From Pseudomonas sp. GV071 (GTDB lineage Bacteria > Pseudomonadota > Gammaproteobacteria > Pseudomonadales > Pseudomonadaceae): a stretch of 64,000 bases of DNA. The stretch lies in the NCBI RefSeq assembly GCF_003050835.1, contig NZ_QAOJ01000007.1, forward strand, positions 186,001 to 250,000, read 5' to 3'. The first letter of the stretch is position 1; each line of letters starts with the position of its first letter. Made by a program: the position numbers and the translations under genes. Of this stretch, positions 38,033-52,187 are shown piece after piece. A model generated the notes under the pieces. That model ran no database searches and was not told the DNA's origin. It was given only the letters and a program-made list of their open reading frames with translations.

Positions 38033-38320
38033 TCAGTGGTTGCAGTCGGGACCGTGGACGTGACCGTCTTCGTCGTCGATCTGCCCAGCCGGCTCCATTT
38101 CCAGCTCCAGGCTCACCAGGTTGGTGGCCAGCGGGCGCAGCAGCAGGTTGGCGTATTCCTCGTCACCCTCCTCCACGTCCACGCCGATGATCAGTTGGCC
38201 GCGGCCGTCTTGCTGAATCCACACTTCCTTGCCTTGCCAGATCACGGCAAAACGGGTGCAGGAGGTTTCCAGCTGGGTGCCGTCGGTATCTTCGAGGATC
38301 AGTTGCAGGCTATCGGACAT
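38033..38320 (-). CDS. small conserved protein of unknown function in the arginine succinyltransferase operon
   Basis: The 95-residue acidic protein starts MSDSLQLILEDTDGTQLETS and ends DDEDGHVHGPDCNH, a His/Cys/Asp tail that could bind a metal. No signal peptide or membrane segment is visible. The ATG at 38320 is used; a TTG two codons earlier is possible. Genes at this position between astB and astE are a regular feature of Pseudomonas operons and have been labelled topoisomerase II in databases, for which I see no basis here. It lies 13 bases after astB and 31 before astE, so it is translated with them. Confidence 0.85.
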   Translation of the reverse strand: MSDSLQLILEDTDGTQLETSCTRFAVIWQGKEVWIQQDGRGQLIIGVDVEEGDEEYANLLLRPLATNLVSLELEMEPAGQIDDEDGHVHGPDCNH

Positions 38321-38333
38321 GATCAAAACACTC

Positions 38334-42177
<3,844 letters not shown>

Positions 42178-42188
42178 GGCTATTCCTC

Positions 42189-43202
42189 TTAAACCGCAAC
42201 CAGGCGCACGCTCGCGCCCTCACCGACGCCCAAGGCCTCAGCAACATCAGCACTCAGGTTCACCGGCTTGCCCGGCACCCAATCCAGCTCGACCACCACC
42301 GCACGGAAATCCTGCAGTTGGCCGTTGGCGACCAGATACAGACGGCCCTTGCCCGGCTCACCGACCCGCGCTGGCACCACTCGGCTCTGGGCGATCGAGC
42401 GAATGCCCGAGGTACGCGCATGCAGGGTCGGGCCGCCGTCGAAGATGTCGATGTAGTGATCGGTTTCAAAACCTTCGCGCATCAGGATGTCGAACGTGAT
42501 TTGCGCGCGCGGGTGGACCTGGCCCATGGCTTCCTGGGCAGCGTCCGGCAGCAGCGGCACATAGATCGGGTAATGCGGCATCAGCTCGGCGAGGAAGGTC
42601 CGGCTTTTCAGCCCGCACAGGCGCTCGGCTTCGGCGTAGTTGAGGTCGAAGAAGTTACGGCCCACGGCGTCCCAGAACGGCGAGTCGCCCTGCTCGTCAC
42701 TGTGGCCGACGATTTCCACCACCACCGCATCGGCGAACCGCTCCGGGTGGCTGGCGACGAACAGCAGACGGCCACGGGAATTCAGCTCGGCCCACGGCGA
42801 ATCCACCAGTGGCTTTTCCACATAGAAGCTGGTCAGCAGGCTGTTGCCGGTAAGGTCGTGACACAGCGACAACACGTGAATCTTGTTGTGGATCGACAGC
42901 GAGCGCGAGGCGTGCACGAAGGTTTCGTTGCGAAAGCTGTAGAACGGCTCGGAGTAACCGGCCGAAGCGACCACCCCGGAGCAGCCGACCAGGCGGCCGG
43001 TGTCGGTGTCTTCCAGCACGAAGAAATAGCTCTCTTCACCGTTGAAGCTGACTTCGGCGGCAAACGAGGCTTCCGACGCGGCGATCTTGTCGCCCAGCCG
43101 GCCCGCATCGTCCGGCAGCGAAGTAACACCAACCGGGCTGTCCGCAGCCAGACGTTGCACGTCAGCCAAGTCAGCCATTTGCGCAGGGCGCATCACCAGC
43201 AT
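42189..43202 (-). CDS. aruF: arginine N-succinyltransferase, alpha subunit
   Basis: The 337-residue protein transfers succinyl from succinyl-CoA to arginine and, in P. aeruginosa, also to ornithine. It starts MLVMRPAQMADLADVQRLAADSPVGVTSLP. It contains EIVGHSDEQGDSPFWDAVGRNFF and HPRAQITFDILMREGFETDHYIDIFDGGPTL, the AstA-family landmarks. It is followed by its paralogue aruG. A 60-base perfect palindrome lies between it and aruC. Confidence 0.95.
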   Translation of the reverse strand: MLVMRPAQMADLADVQRLAADSPVGVTSLPDDAGRLGDKIAASEASFAAEVSFNGEESYFFVLEDTDTGRLVGCSGVVASAGYSEPFYSFRNETFVHASRSLSIHNKIHVLSLCHDLTGNSLLTSFYVEKPLVDSPWAELNSRGRLLFVASHPERFADAVVVEIVGHSDEQGDSPFWDAVGRNFFDLNYAEAERLCGLKSRTFLAELMPHYPIYVPLLPDAAQEAMGQVHPRAQITFDILMREGFETDHYIDIFDGGPTLHARTSGIRSIAQSRVVPARVGEPGKGRLYLVANGQLQDFRAVVVELDWVPGKPVNLSADVAEALGVGEGASVRLVAV

Positions 43203-43262
43203 GGTGTTACTCCTTAAATTCTCTTTTGAAATGAAAAGCGGGAACGCCAGAGACTCGGTCCA

Positions 43263-43326
43263 TGTGGGAGGGGCTTTAGCCGCGAGCTTTTAAAAGCAAA
43301 AGCTCGCGGCTAAAGCCCCTCCCACA
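43263..43326. repeat. extragenic palindrome between aruC and aruF
   Basis: Perfect 29-base arms (43263-43291 and 43298-43326) around six bases. The arm starts TGTGGGAGGGGCTTTAGCCG. It belongs to the same family as the copies at 56934 and 62833. In the transcript it forms a very stable hairpin inside the aru operon and may limit read-through from aruC. Confidence 0.9.
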
Positions 43327-43361
43327 ACGACGGAAGAAGCTTCAGCGTCCGCGTACAGCCG

Positions 43362-44738
<1,377 letters not shown>

Positions 44739-44784
44739 GAAGGCGCAGTCTAAACACTGTTGGGGGTTTGACCAACGATCGGCT

Positions 44785-44915
44785 GCGCGTCGGCGCTACT
44801 GCGTTAAAAATGTGTTTTGAATGCTCATGGGCTACAGCCCACTGCGCTTCAAAACACATTTTTGCCTTGTATCGCTCTAGCTCGCTCGATCTCGATCTGC
44901 GTTGCCTAGCAGATT
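44785..44915. repeat. repeat-like extragenic element with nested inverted repeats
   Basis: Outer arms of 15 bases (44806-44820 and 44849-44863, AAAAATGTGTTTTGA and complement) enclose an inner five-base-pair hairpin GGGCT/AGCCC. It is followed by a GCTCTAGCTCGCTCGAT-type stretch. From memory this resembles a family of about 100-base elements dispersed in pseudomonad genomes. It lies between argR and the aru promoter. Confidence 0.5.
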
Positions 44916-44920
44916 TTCAG

Positions 44921-44960
44921 GATCAAAAGCATCGAGGCTTGAGCCTCGATGCTTTTGATC
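44921..44960 (-). terminator. long hairpin downstream of argR
   Basis: Perfect 19-base arms (GATCAAAAGCATCGAGGCT and its complement) with a two-base loop, ten bases past the argR stop. The stem ends in CTTTTGATC without a further T tract. It probably ends the aot-argR transcript. Confidence 0.7.
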
Positions 44961-44969
44961 GTTAACCGA

Positions 44970-45950
44970 TCAACCGCGTTCGGAAGGGATCGAGCTCAGC
45001 TCAAACGGGCTGCTGCTGCGGCGTTGGTTGCGGTCTTCGCGGGGGGTGGCGCCGAAGAAGTTGCGGTAGGCGCTGGAGAAGTGCGGGCCGGATGAGAAGC
45101 CGCAGGACAGGCCAATCTGGATGATCGATTTGCTGGTTTGCATCAGCAGCTGGCGAGCTTTGTTCAACCGCAGTTCCAGGTAGTACTGGCTAGGCACGCG
45201 GTTGAGGTACTGCTTGAAGATGCGTTCAAGCTGACGACGGGAGACGCACACATGCTGGGCAATTTCGTCGGTGGTCAGCGGTTCTTCGATATTGGCTTCC
45301 ATCAGCAACACGGCCTGGGTCAGCTTGGGGTGGCTGGAACCCAGACGATTCTGCAATGGAATGCGCTGGCGCTCGCCACCTTCGCGGATGCGCTCGACCA
45401 CCAACTCTTCCGACACCGCACCGGCCAGCTCGGCGCCGTGGTCGCGGGCCAGCACCGCCAACAGCAGGTCCAGTACCGCCAAACCACCACAGGCAGACAG
45501 GCGATCCCGGTCCCAGTCGAACAGGTGGCTGGTGGCGATCACTTTCGGGAAACGTTCGGTGAAGTCGTCCTGCCAGCGCCAGTGCACGGCGGCGCGGTAG
45601 CCGTCGAGCAGGCCTAGCTGGGCCAGCGGATAAACCCCGGCCGACAGCCCACCGATCACACAGCCTGCACGCACCAGTTGCTTGAGTGCGCTGGACAGCG
45701 CCGGAGCCAGGTGACCCGGCGGCTCATCGGCGAGCAAAAACAGTTTCTGACAACCTTCGAGCCTGCCTGCCCATGGCTCGCCGGGCAGACGCCAGGCGCC
45801 CTCGGCAGCCGGTTCGGCCTGGAGAAACACCAGCTCGTAGGCCACATCCGGGTGCACCCGCTGGGCGACACGCAAGGCTTCTTCGGCCAGAGCCAGGGTC
45901 ATGGCCTTGGTGTTGGGCCAGAGGAGAAAACCGATTCGGTGGGCAGTCAT
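44970..45950 (-). CDS. argR: arginine-responsive AraC-family regulator
   Basis: This 326-residue protein is the Pseudomonas-type ArgR, unrelated to the E. coli repressor of the same name. The N-terminal GATase1-like domain (about 1-190) starts MTAHRIGFLLWPNTKAMTLALAEEALRVAQ. The C-terminal AraC/XylS double helix-turn-helix (about 215-315) contains TTDEIAQHVCVSRRQLERIFKQYLNRVPSQYY and GLSCGFSSGPHFSSAYRNFFG. ArgR activates aot and aru genes when arginine is present. An ATG nine codons upstream is possible, but MTAHRIGF is the usual start. It is the last gene of the aot operon. Confidence 0.94.
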   Translation of the reverse strand: MTAHRIGFLLWPNTKAMTLALAEEALRVAQRVHPDVAYELVFLQAEPAAEGAWRLPGEPWAGRLEGCQKLFLLADEPPGHLAPALSSALKQLVRAGCVIGGLSAGVYPLAQLGLLDGYRAAVHWRWQDDFTERFPKVIATSHLFDWDRDRLSACGGLAVLDLLLAVLARDHGAELAGAVSEELVVERIREGGERQRIPLQNRLGSSHPKLTQAVLLMEANIEEPLTTDEIAQHVCVSRRQLERIFKQYLNRVPSQYYLELRLNKARQLLMQTSKSIIQIGLSCGFSSGPHFSSAYRNFFGATPREDRNQRRSSSPFELSSIPSERG

Positions 45951-46030
45951 GGCTGGCAGTTTAGGCTCTGATGGCATGCGCGTGCATGCGAGGTGTGCAG
46001 CAAAGTTGGAAAAACGAAGCGCGCTGAAGC

Positions 46031-46795
46031 TTACTTCAAGCTGCCGGAAAGAAACTGCTTCAAACGGTCGGACTGCGGGTTGGCCAGCACTTCTTTCGGG
46101 CAGCCGCGCTCTTCCACCACGCCTTTGTGCAGGAACACCAGTTGGTTGGAGACCTCACGGGCAAAGCCCATTTCATGGGTCACTACCACCATGGTGCGGC
46201 CTTCCTGGGCCAGGTCCTGCATCACTTTCAGCACTTCGCCCACCAGCTCGGGGTCGAGCGCCGAGGTCGGTTCGTCGAACAGCATCACTTCCGGTTCCAT
46301 CGCCAGGGCACGGGCAATCGCCACGCGCTGCTGCTCACCGCCGGACATATGCGCCGGGTACGCATCTTTGCGATGCGCCACGCCAACCTTGGCCAGGTAG
46401 TGCTCAGCCTTTTCGATGGCTTCTTTTTTCGGCACACCAAGTACATGCACCGGCGCTTCGATGATGTTTTCCAGGGCGGTCATGTGTGCCCACAGGTTGA
46501 AGTGCTGGAACACCATCGACAGGCGCGAACGCATGCGCTGCAGCTGCTTGGGGTCGGCTGCTTTCAGCGCGCCGTCCTTGTTGGCGACCAGCTTCAGCTC
46601 CTCGCCATTGAGCAGGATCTTGCCGCCGTGCGGCTGCTCGAGCAGGTTGATGCAGCGCAGGAAAGTACTTTTGCCCGAACCACTGGAGCCGATGATGCTG
46701 ATCACATCGCCAGCCTTGGCCGCCAGCGACACGCCCTTGAGCACTTCATGGCTGCCGTAGCGTTTATGCAGGTCTTGGACTTCGAGTTTGTACAT
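46031..46795 (-). CDS. aotP: arginine/ornithine ABC transporter ATP-binding protein
   Basis: The 254-residue ATPase drives the AotJQM importer. Walker A is [13 protein letters not shown], the ABC signature is [16 protein letters not shown], Walker B is [17 protein letters not shown] and the H-loop is [13 protein letters not shown]. The length is that of polar amino acid ABC ATPases. It lies 60 bases after aotM. The extra gene found between aotM and aotP in P. aeruginosa (aotO) is not present. Confidence 0.95.
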   Translation of the reverse strand: MYKLEVQDLHKRYGSHEVLKGVSLAAKAGDVISIIGSSGSGKSTFLRCINLLEQPHGGKILLNGEELKLVANKDGALKAADPKQLQRMRSRLSMVFQHFNLWAHMTALENIIEAPVHVLGVPKKEAIEKAEHYLAKVGVAHRKDAYPAHMSGGEQQRVAIARALAMEPEVMLFDEPTSALDPELVGEVLKVMQDLAQEGRTMVVVTHEMGFAREVSNQLVFLHKGVVEERGCPKEVLANPQSDRLKQFLSGSLK

Positions 46796-46855
46796 GGTTC
46801 AGGTTCTCGACAGGCAATGGTTCAGCCGCAGCTGGCGTTGCTAAACGGAAAATTC

Positions 46856-47554
46856 TCAGGCCTTGCGTGGCGCCAGGTAGGCCAGCCAACGGCGCTCGGC
46901 CAGCTTGAACAGGCGCACCAGCACGAAGGTCAGGCACAGGTAAATGGCACCGGCAGTGATATAGGCCTCAAAGGCCAGATAGAACTGCGAGTTGATGGTT
47001 TTTGCCGCACCGGTAATGTCCACCAGGGTGACGATGGACGCCAGGCTGGTGGTGTGCAGCATCATGATCACTTCGTTGCTGTACTGCGGCAGCGCCCGGC
47101 GCAGGGCCGATGGCAGCAGGATGCGGCGGTACAACTTGGCGCGCGACATGCCCATGGCCTTGGCCGCTTCGATCTCGCCATGGGGAATCGACTTCAGGCT
47201 GCCGGCAAGAATCTCGGCGCTGTAGGCACTGGTATTGATGGCAAAGGCCAGGCAGGCGCAGAAAGTGGCATTGGACAGGTACGGCCACAGGACGCTGTTA
47301 CGCACTGCTTCGAACTGCGCCAGACCGTAGTAGATCAGGAACAGCTGCACCAGCATCGGCGTACCGCGGATCACATAGGTGTAGAGCCAGGCCGTGGCGT
47401 TCACCAGAGGCTGCTTCGACACCCGCATCAAACCCAGCGGAATGGCAGCCGCCAGACCGACCGTCAGGGAAATCAGCAGCAGCTTGAGGGTGATCAGGAT
47501 GCCACCCAGGTACAGGTGGAAATTTTCCCAGATGGGCGCGAAATCGAAAATCAT
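46856..47554 (-). CDS. aotM: arginine/ornithine ABC transporter permease
   Basis: This 232-residue inner-membrane protein of the HisM/HisQ type has about five transmembrane helices. It has the EAA loop EIEAAKAMGMSRAKLYRRILLPSALR, which contacts the ATPase, and YVIRGTPMLVQLFLIYYGL, the N-terminal permease landmark. It overlaps aotQ by four bases. Confidence 0.95.
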   Translation of the reverse strand: MIFDFAPIWENFHLYLGGILITLKLLLISLTVGLAAAIPLGLMRVSKQPLVNATAWLYTYVIRGTPMLVQLFLIYYGLAQFEAVRNSVLWPYLSNATFCACLAFAINTSAYSAEILAGSLKSIPHGEIEAAKAMGMSRAKLYRRILLPSALRRALPQYSNEVIMMLHTTSLASIVTLVDITGAAKTINSQFYLAFEAYITAGAIYLCLTFVLVRLFKLAERRWLAYLAPRKA

Positions 47555-48240
47555 AATTCAGCCACCTTCATGCCCACCGAATAGCGTTTTTCCAACGCCC
47601 GCAACAGCAGCAGCGACACACTGGTGATCACCAGGTACAACGCCGCCACCACCAGGTAGAAGGTGAACGGCTGATGAGTCGCATCCGCGGCGCTCTTGGC
47701 TTTGAACATCATGTCCTGCAGGCTCACCGTGGACACCAGCGCAGTGGCCTTGACCAGCACCAACCAGTTATTGGTGAAGCCGGGAATGGCGAAACGGATC
47801 ATCTGCGGCACCAGCACGCGGAAGAACACTTGCGCGCCGTTCATGCCATAGGCCGCGCCCGCCTCACTCTGGCCTTTGGGAATGGCCATAAAGGCGCCCC
47901 GGAAGGTTTCCGACAGGTAGGCACCAAAGATGAAGCCCATGGTGAATACGCCGGTGACGAACGGGTCGAGGTCGATGTAATCCTCAAAGCCCAGCAGCGG
48001 TGCCACGCGGTTCACCACGTCCTGGCCGCCGTAGAAAATCAGCAGGATCAGCACCAGGTCCGGAATGCCGCGAATCACCGTGGAATAGGTTTCGCCCAAC
48101 AGGGCCAGCCACTTGATTGGCGACAAGCGAAACGCAGCGCCGATCAGGCCGAGCACAATCGCCAGCGCCATCGAGGTCAGCGCCAGGGAAATGGTCAGCC
48201 ATGCGCCATCAAGAATGGTCGAGCCGTAGCCGTTGAGCAT
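47551..48240 (-). CDS. aotQ: arginine/ornithine ABC transporter permease
   Basis: A second permease of 229 residues, pairing with AotM. It carries VIRGIPDLVLILLIFYGGQD and the EAA-type loop QSEAGAAYGMNGAQVFFRVLVPQMIR. It starts MLNGYGSTILDGAWLTISLALTSM. About 155 bases separate it from aotJ, and that spacer holds two hairpins. Confidence 0.95.
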   Translation of the reverse strand: MLNGYGSTILDGAWLTISLALTSMALAIVLGLIGAAFRLSPIKWLALLGETYSTVIRGIPDLVLILLIFYGGQDVVNRVAPLLGFEDYIDLDPFVTGVFTMGFIFGAYLSETFRGAFMAIPKGQSEAGAAYGMNGAQVFFRVLVPQMIRFAIPGFTNNWLVLVKATALVSTVSLQDMMFKAKSAADATHQPFTFYLVVAALYLVITSVSLLLLRALEKRYSVGMKVAEL

Positions 48241-48270
48241 GATGAAAAGCCCGTGAGAATAAACGTCACC

Positions 48271-48320
48271 GTAGGAGCGGCCGGTCCGGCGCTGCGGTTA
48301 GCCGGACCGGCCGCTCCTAC
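48271..48320. repeat. extragenic palindrome between aotJ and aotQ
   Basis: Perfect 20-base arms (GTAGGAGCGGCCGGTCCGGC, 48271-48290 and 48301-48320) with a ten-base loop. It is a GGCCGGTCCGG variant of the repeat family in this half of the window. It lies in the leader of aotQ. Confidence 0.88.
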
Positions 48321-48341
48321 AGGTTTTTGTCGCGCAAATAA

Positions 48342-48381
48342 AAAGTGGCACATCCCGCTGTTATCGAGCCTGTGCCACTTT
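48342..48381 (-). terminator. partial terminator after aotJ
   Basis: An 11-base-pair stem (AAAGTGGCACA with TGTGCCACTTT) and an 18-base loop, followed on the minus strand by TTTTTATTTG. It lies 14 bases past the aotJ stop and within the operon, so it probably lets only part of the transcripts continue to aotQMP. Confidence 0.7.
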
Positions 48382-48394
48382 CAGTAAGCGCGGG

Positions 48395-49174
48395 TTACTT
48401 GCCGTAAACGTCGAAGGCGAAGTACTTGTCCTGCACTTGTTTGTATTTGCCGTTGGCGCGGATGGCCAGAATGGCCGCGCTGATCTTGTCAGCCAGGGCT
48501 TTATCACCCTTGCGCACCGCAATGCCTTGGCCTTCGCCGAAGTACTTCTCTTCGGTGAAATCGGGACCTGCGAAGGCAAAACCTTTGCCAGCGTCGGTTT
48601 TCAGGAAGCCGTCATCGATGTTCACCGAGTCAGCCAGGGTCGCGTCCAGACGGCCGGAGGTCAGATCGAGGAACACTTCGTTCTGCGAGCTGTAACGCAC
48701 GATCTCGGCGCCAGCTGGAGCGAAGACTTCGGTGGCGTAGCGGTCGTACACGGAGGAACGCTGTACGCCGATCTTCTTGCCTTTGAGGTCAGTCAGCGGA
48801 TCAGTGATGGTGGTACCAGCCTTCATCGCCAGCTTGGCGGGGGTGGAGTAGTACTTGCCGGTGAAGTCGACCGATTTCTTGCGGTCGTCGGTGATCGACA
48901 TGGACGACAGGATGGCGTCGAACTTGCGCACTTTCAGCGCAGGAATCAGGCCGTCGAACTCTTGTTCGATCCACTTGCACTCAACCTTCATCTCTTCGCA
49001 CAGGGCCATGCCGATGTCGTAGTCGAAGCCGGTGATCTTGTCGTCAGGGGTCTTGAAGGCGAAGGGCGGGTAAGCCGCTTCAATACCGATACGCAGTGGC
49101 TTGGCATCATCGGCCATAGCCAGGGACGACAGCAGGGACACCGCCAGGGCGCCGAGAAGGGCGAGCTTCTTCAT
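48395..49174 (-). CDS. aotJ: arginine/ornithine periplasmic binding protein
   Basis: The 259-residue SBP_bac_3 protein captures arginine and ornithine in the periplasm. It has a Sec signal peptide (MKKLALLGALAVSLLSSLAMA, cut before DDAKPLRIGIEAAYPPF). The lysine/arginine-binding landmarks FAFKTPDDKITGFDYDIG and KKIGVQRSSVYDRYA are present. Two ATG codons are adjacent; the second at 49174 lies six bases from AGGAG and is preferred to the first at 49177. It is the first gene of the aot operon. Confidence 0.95.
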   Translation of the reverse strand: MKKLALLGALAVSLLSSLAMADDAKPLRIGIEAAYPPFAFKTPDDKITGFDYDIGMALCEEMKVECKWIEQEFDGLIPALKVRKFDAILSSMSITDDRKKSVDFTGKYYSTPAKLAMKAGTTITDPLTDLKGKKIGVQRSSVYDRYATEVFAPAGAEIVRYSSQNEVFLDLTSGRLDATLADSVNIDDGFLKTDAGKGFAFAGPDFTEEKYFGEGQGIAVRKGDKALADKISAAILAIRANGKYKQVQDKYFAFDVYGK

Positions 49175-49224
49175 CATGGACTCCTTCGAATAGGTCGAGC
49201 GCTGGTTGGCAGGCTGACCATGAA

Positions 49225-49230
49225 ATTATA
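49225..49230 (-). promoter_or_regulatory. -10 element of the aot operon promoter (candidate)
   Basis: A perfect TATAAT on the minus strand about 50 bases before the aotJ start. The -35 position reads CCGGCA, far from consensus, as expected for an activator-dependent promoter. Confidence 0.45.
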
Positions 49231-49636
49231 GGAAGAGTCGCCATCTTTGCCGGGTGATAACCCGAAGGGACGAAGCTCATCGGCCGACGCGCGAGTAGCG
49301 GCGTCTGGGTGGCGGCATTCTAACGACAGCCCCAAAGCCGATATTTCTTCAATGCGACAAGTAATTACAAAAGACCCTGGCGGCGTGGCCAGGCTATTGA
49401 CAGGCGCCGGCAAAACAGGCAGCGCACAGAGCTGGATTAAACGAGAAGCTAAAGCAGGTTTCGTGCCGGCTTTTTAACAACCCTTGTGGTTGCTGGATTT
49501 CTGCCGGAAATGGATTTTTATCCGGGGGGGAAAACTGCCCATAAAACGGGCAGGCTGTTTCCTATTGCCCCGTTGTGAATCGTGGGTGCTACCGGCTTGA
49601 ACAAGGCCGATAAAAATTGGCCCACACAATGCCCCG

Positions 49637-49729
49637 CAGGAGCGGCCGGTCCGGCGCTCCGGTTAGCCGCGATGTTTTTGATCTTTAAGAGCATCGCGGC
49701 TGATCGGAATGCCGCCCAGCCCCTCCCAC
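49637..49729. repeat. mosaic or decayed extragenic palindrome
   Basis: The left part matches the GGAGCGGCCGGTCCGGCGCT variant and the right part the ATCGCGGCT...CCCCTCCCAC variant of the local repeat family. Only AGCCGCGATG/CATCGCGGCT (49665-49674 with 49692-49701) still pair well. Confidence 0.65.
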
Positions 49730-49742
49730 AAAAATCAAAACA

Positions 49743-49770
49743 AAAACGCCCGCGGTTACGCGGGCGTTTT
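49743..49770 (-). terminator. rho-independent terminator of acs
   Basis: A 12-base-pair stem (AAAACGCCCGCG with CGCGGGCGTTTT, four-base loop) followed on the minus strand by TTTTGATTTTTG-like T-rich sequence. It lies 18 bases past the acs stop. Confidence 0.92.
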
Positions 49771-49787
49771 AAAGGCGGCGGTAAACG

Positions 49788-51749
<1,962 letters not shown>

Positions 51750-51789
51750 CGGAGATACCTCGGTGAATAGTTGTTTTTGTATGGTGCCT

Positions 51790-51856
51790 TTTGTAGCCCT
51801 CCCCTCCCCGGCGGGCCATTCGACCATGGTCTTAACGGGTTAGAACCATGGTCTTA
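51790..51856 (-). promoter_or_regulatory. acs promoter with tandem ACCATGGT operator candidates
   Basis: The 12-base unit TAAGACCATGGT occurs twice on the minus strand (51856-51845 and 51834-51823), 22 bases apart, so both lie on one DNA face. A TACAAA -10 candidate at 51795-51790 places the two repeats at about -45 and -67. This is a typical activator layout. The LuxR-type regulator ErdR controls acs in several pseudomonads, but I cannot say that it binds here. Confidence 0.5.
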
Positions 51857-52026
51857 GAGGGGCCGGAGAAAATTTTAGACAAAAAAAGGCGACCATCGGG
51901 CCGCCCAGTCGAAACGCTCCGGGGAAGGAGCGTTCGCAATACCTTGCCTGTGATCACGCAGAACGCAGGACGGGGGTATTGAACGCCTTCTCGTCGCCGC
52001 AAACCATTGCACCTAAGTCGTACGGT

Positions 52027-52187
52027 GTAGGTTGGGTTGAGCTTAAGCGAAGCCCAACGATACCGAGTAGCCCGCCTCTCACCGCTGCCAAACAGAACAT
52101 TGGTTGCCCACTGTCGTCCTGGTGGGCGTCAGCGTTGGGGCTTACTGCGGCGTATCGTTGGGCTTCACTGCGTTCAACCCAACCTAC
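52027..52187. repeat. inverted repeat pair at the 3' end of phhR
   Basis: Two imperfect 36-37-base arms (52027-52063 and 52152-52187), each beginning GTAGGTTGGGTTGA and ending CCCAACGATAC, face each other across 88 bases. The right arm contains the phhR stop codon. Between the arms no gene is seen. Confidence 0.8.

Larger units (their letters stand above)
49175..49787. other. intergenic region between acs and aotJ
   Basis: About 610 bases hold, from the aotJ side, a promoter candidate (-10 TATAAT on the minus strand at 49230-49225, poor -35), one TGTCGC-N8-AA ArgR-like half site at 49359-49344 and a TGTCGT half site 31 bases downstream. A stretch with no recognisable feature (about 49400-49630) follows, then a mosaic palindromic repeat and the acs terminator. 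Confidence 0.5.

Noticed and set aside
44768..44965. A 65-codon open frame between argR and aruC
   Set aside because: It overlaps the repeat element and the argR hairpin, and no ribosome-binding site or family is seen.
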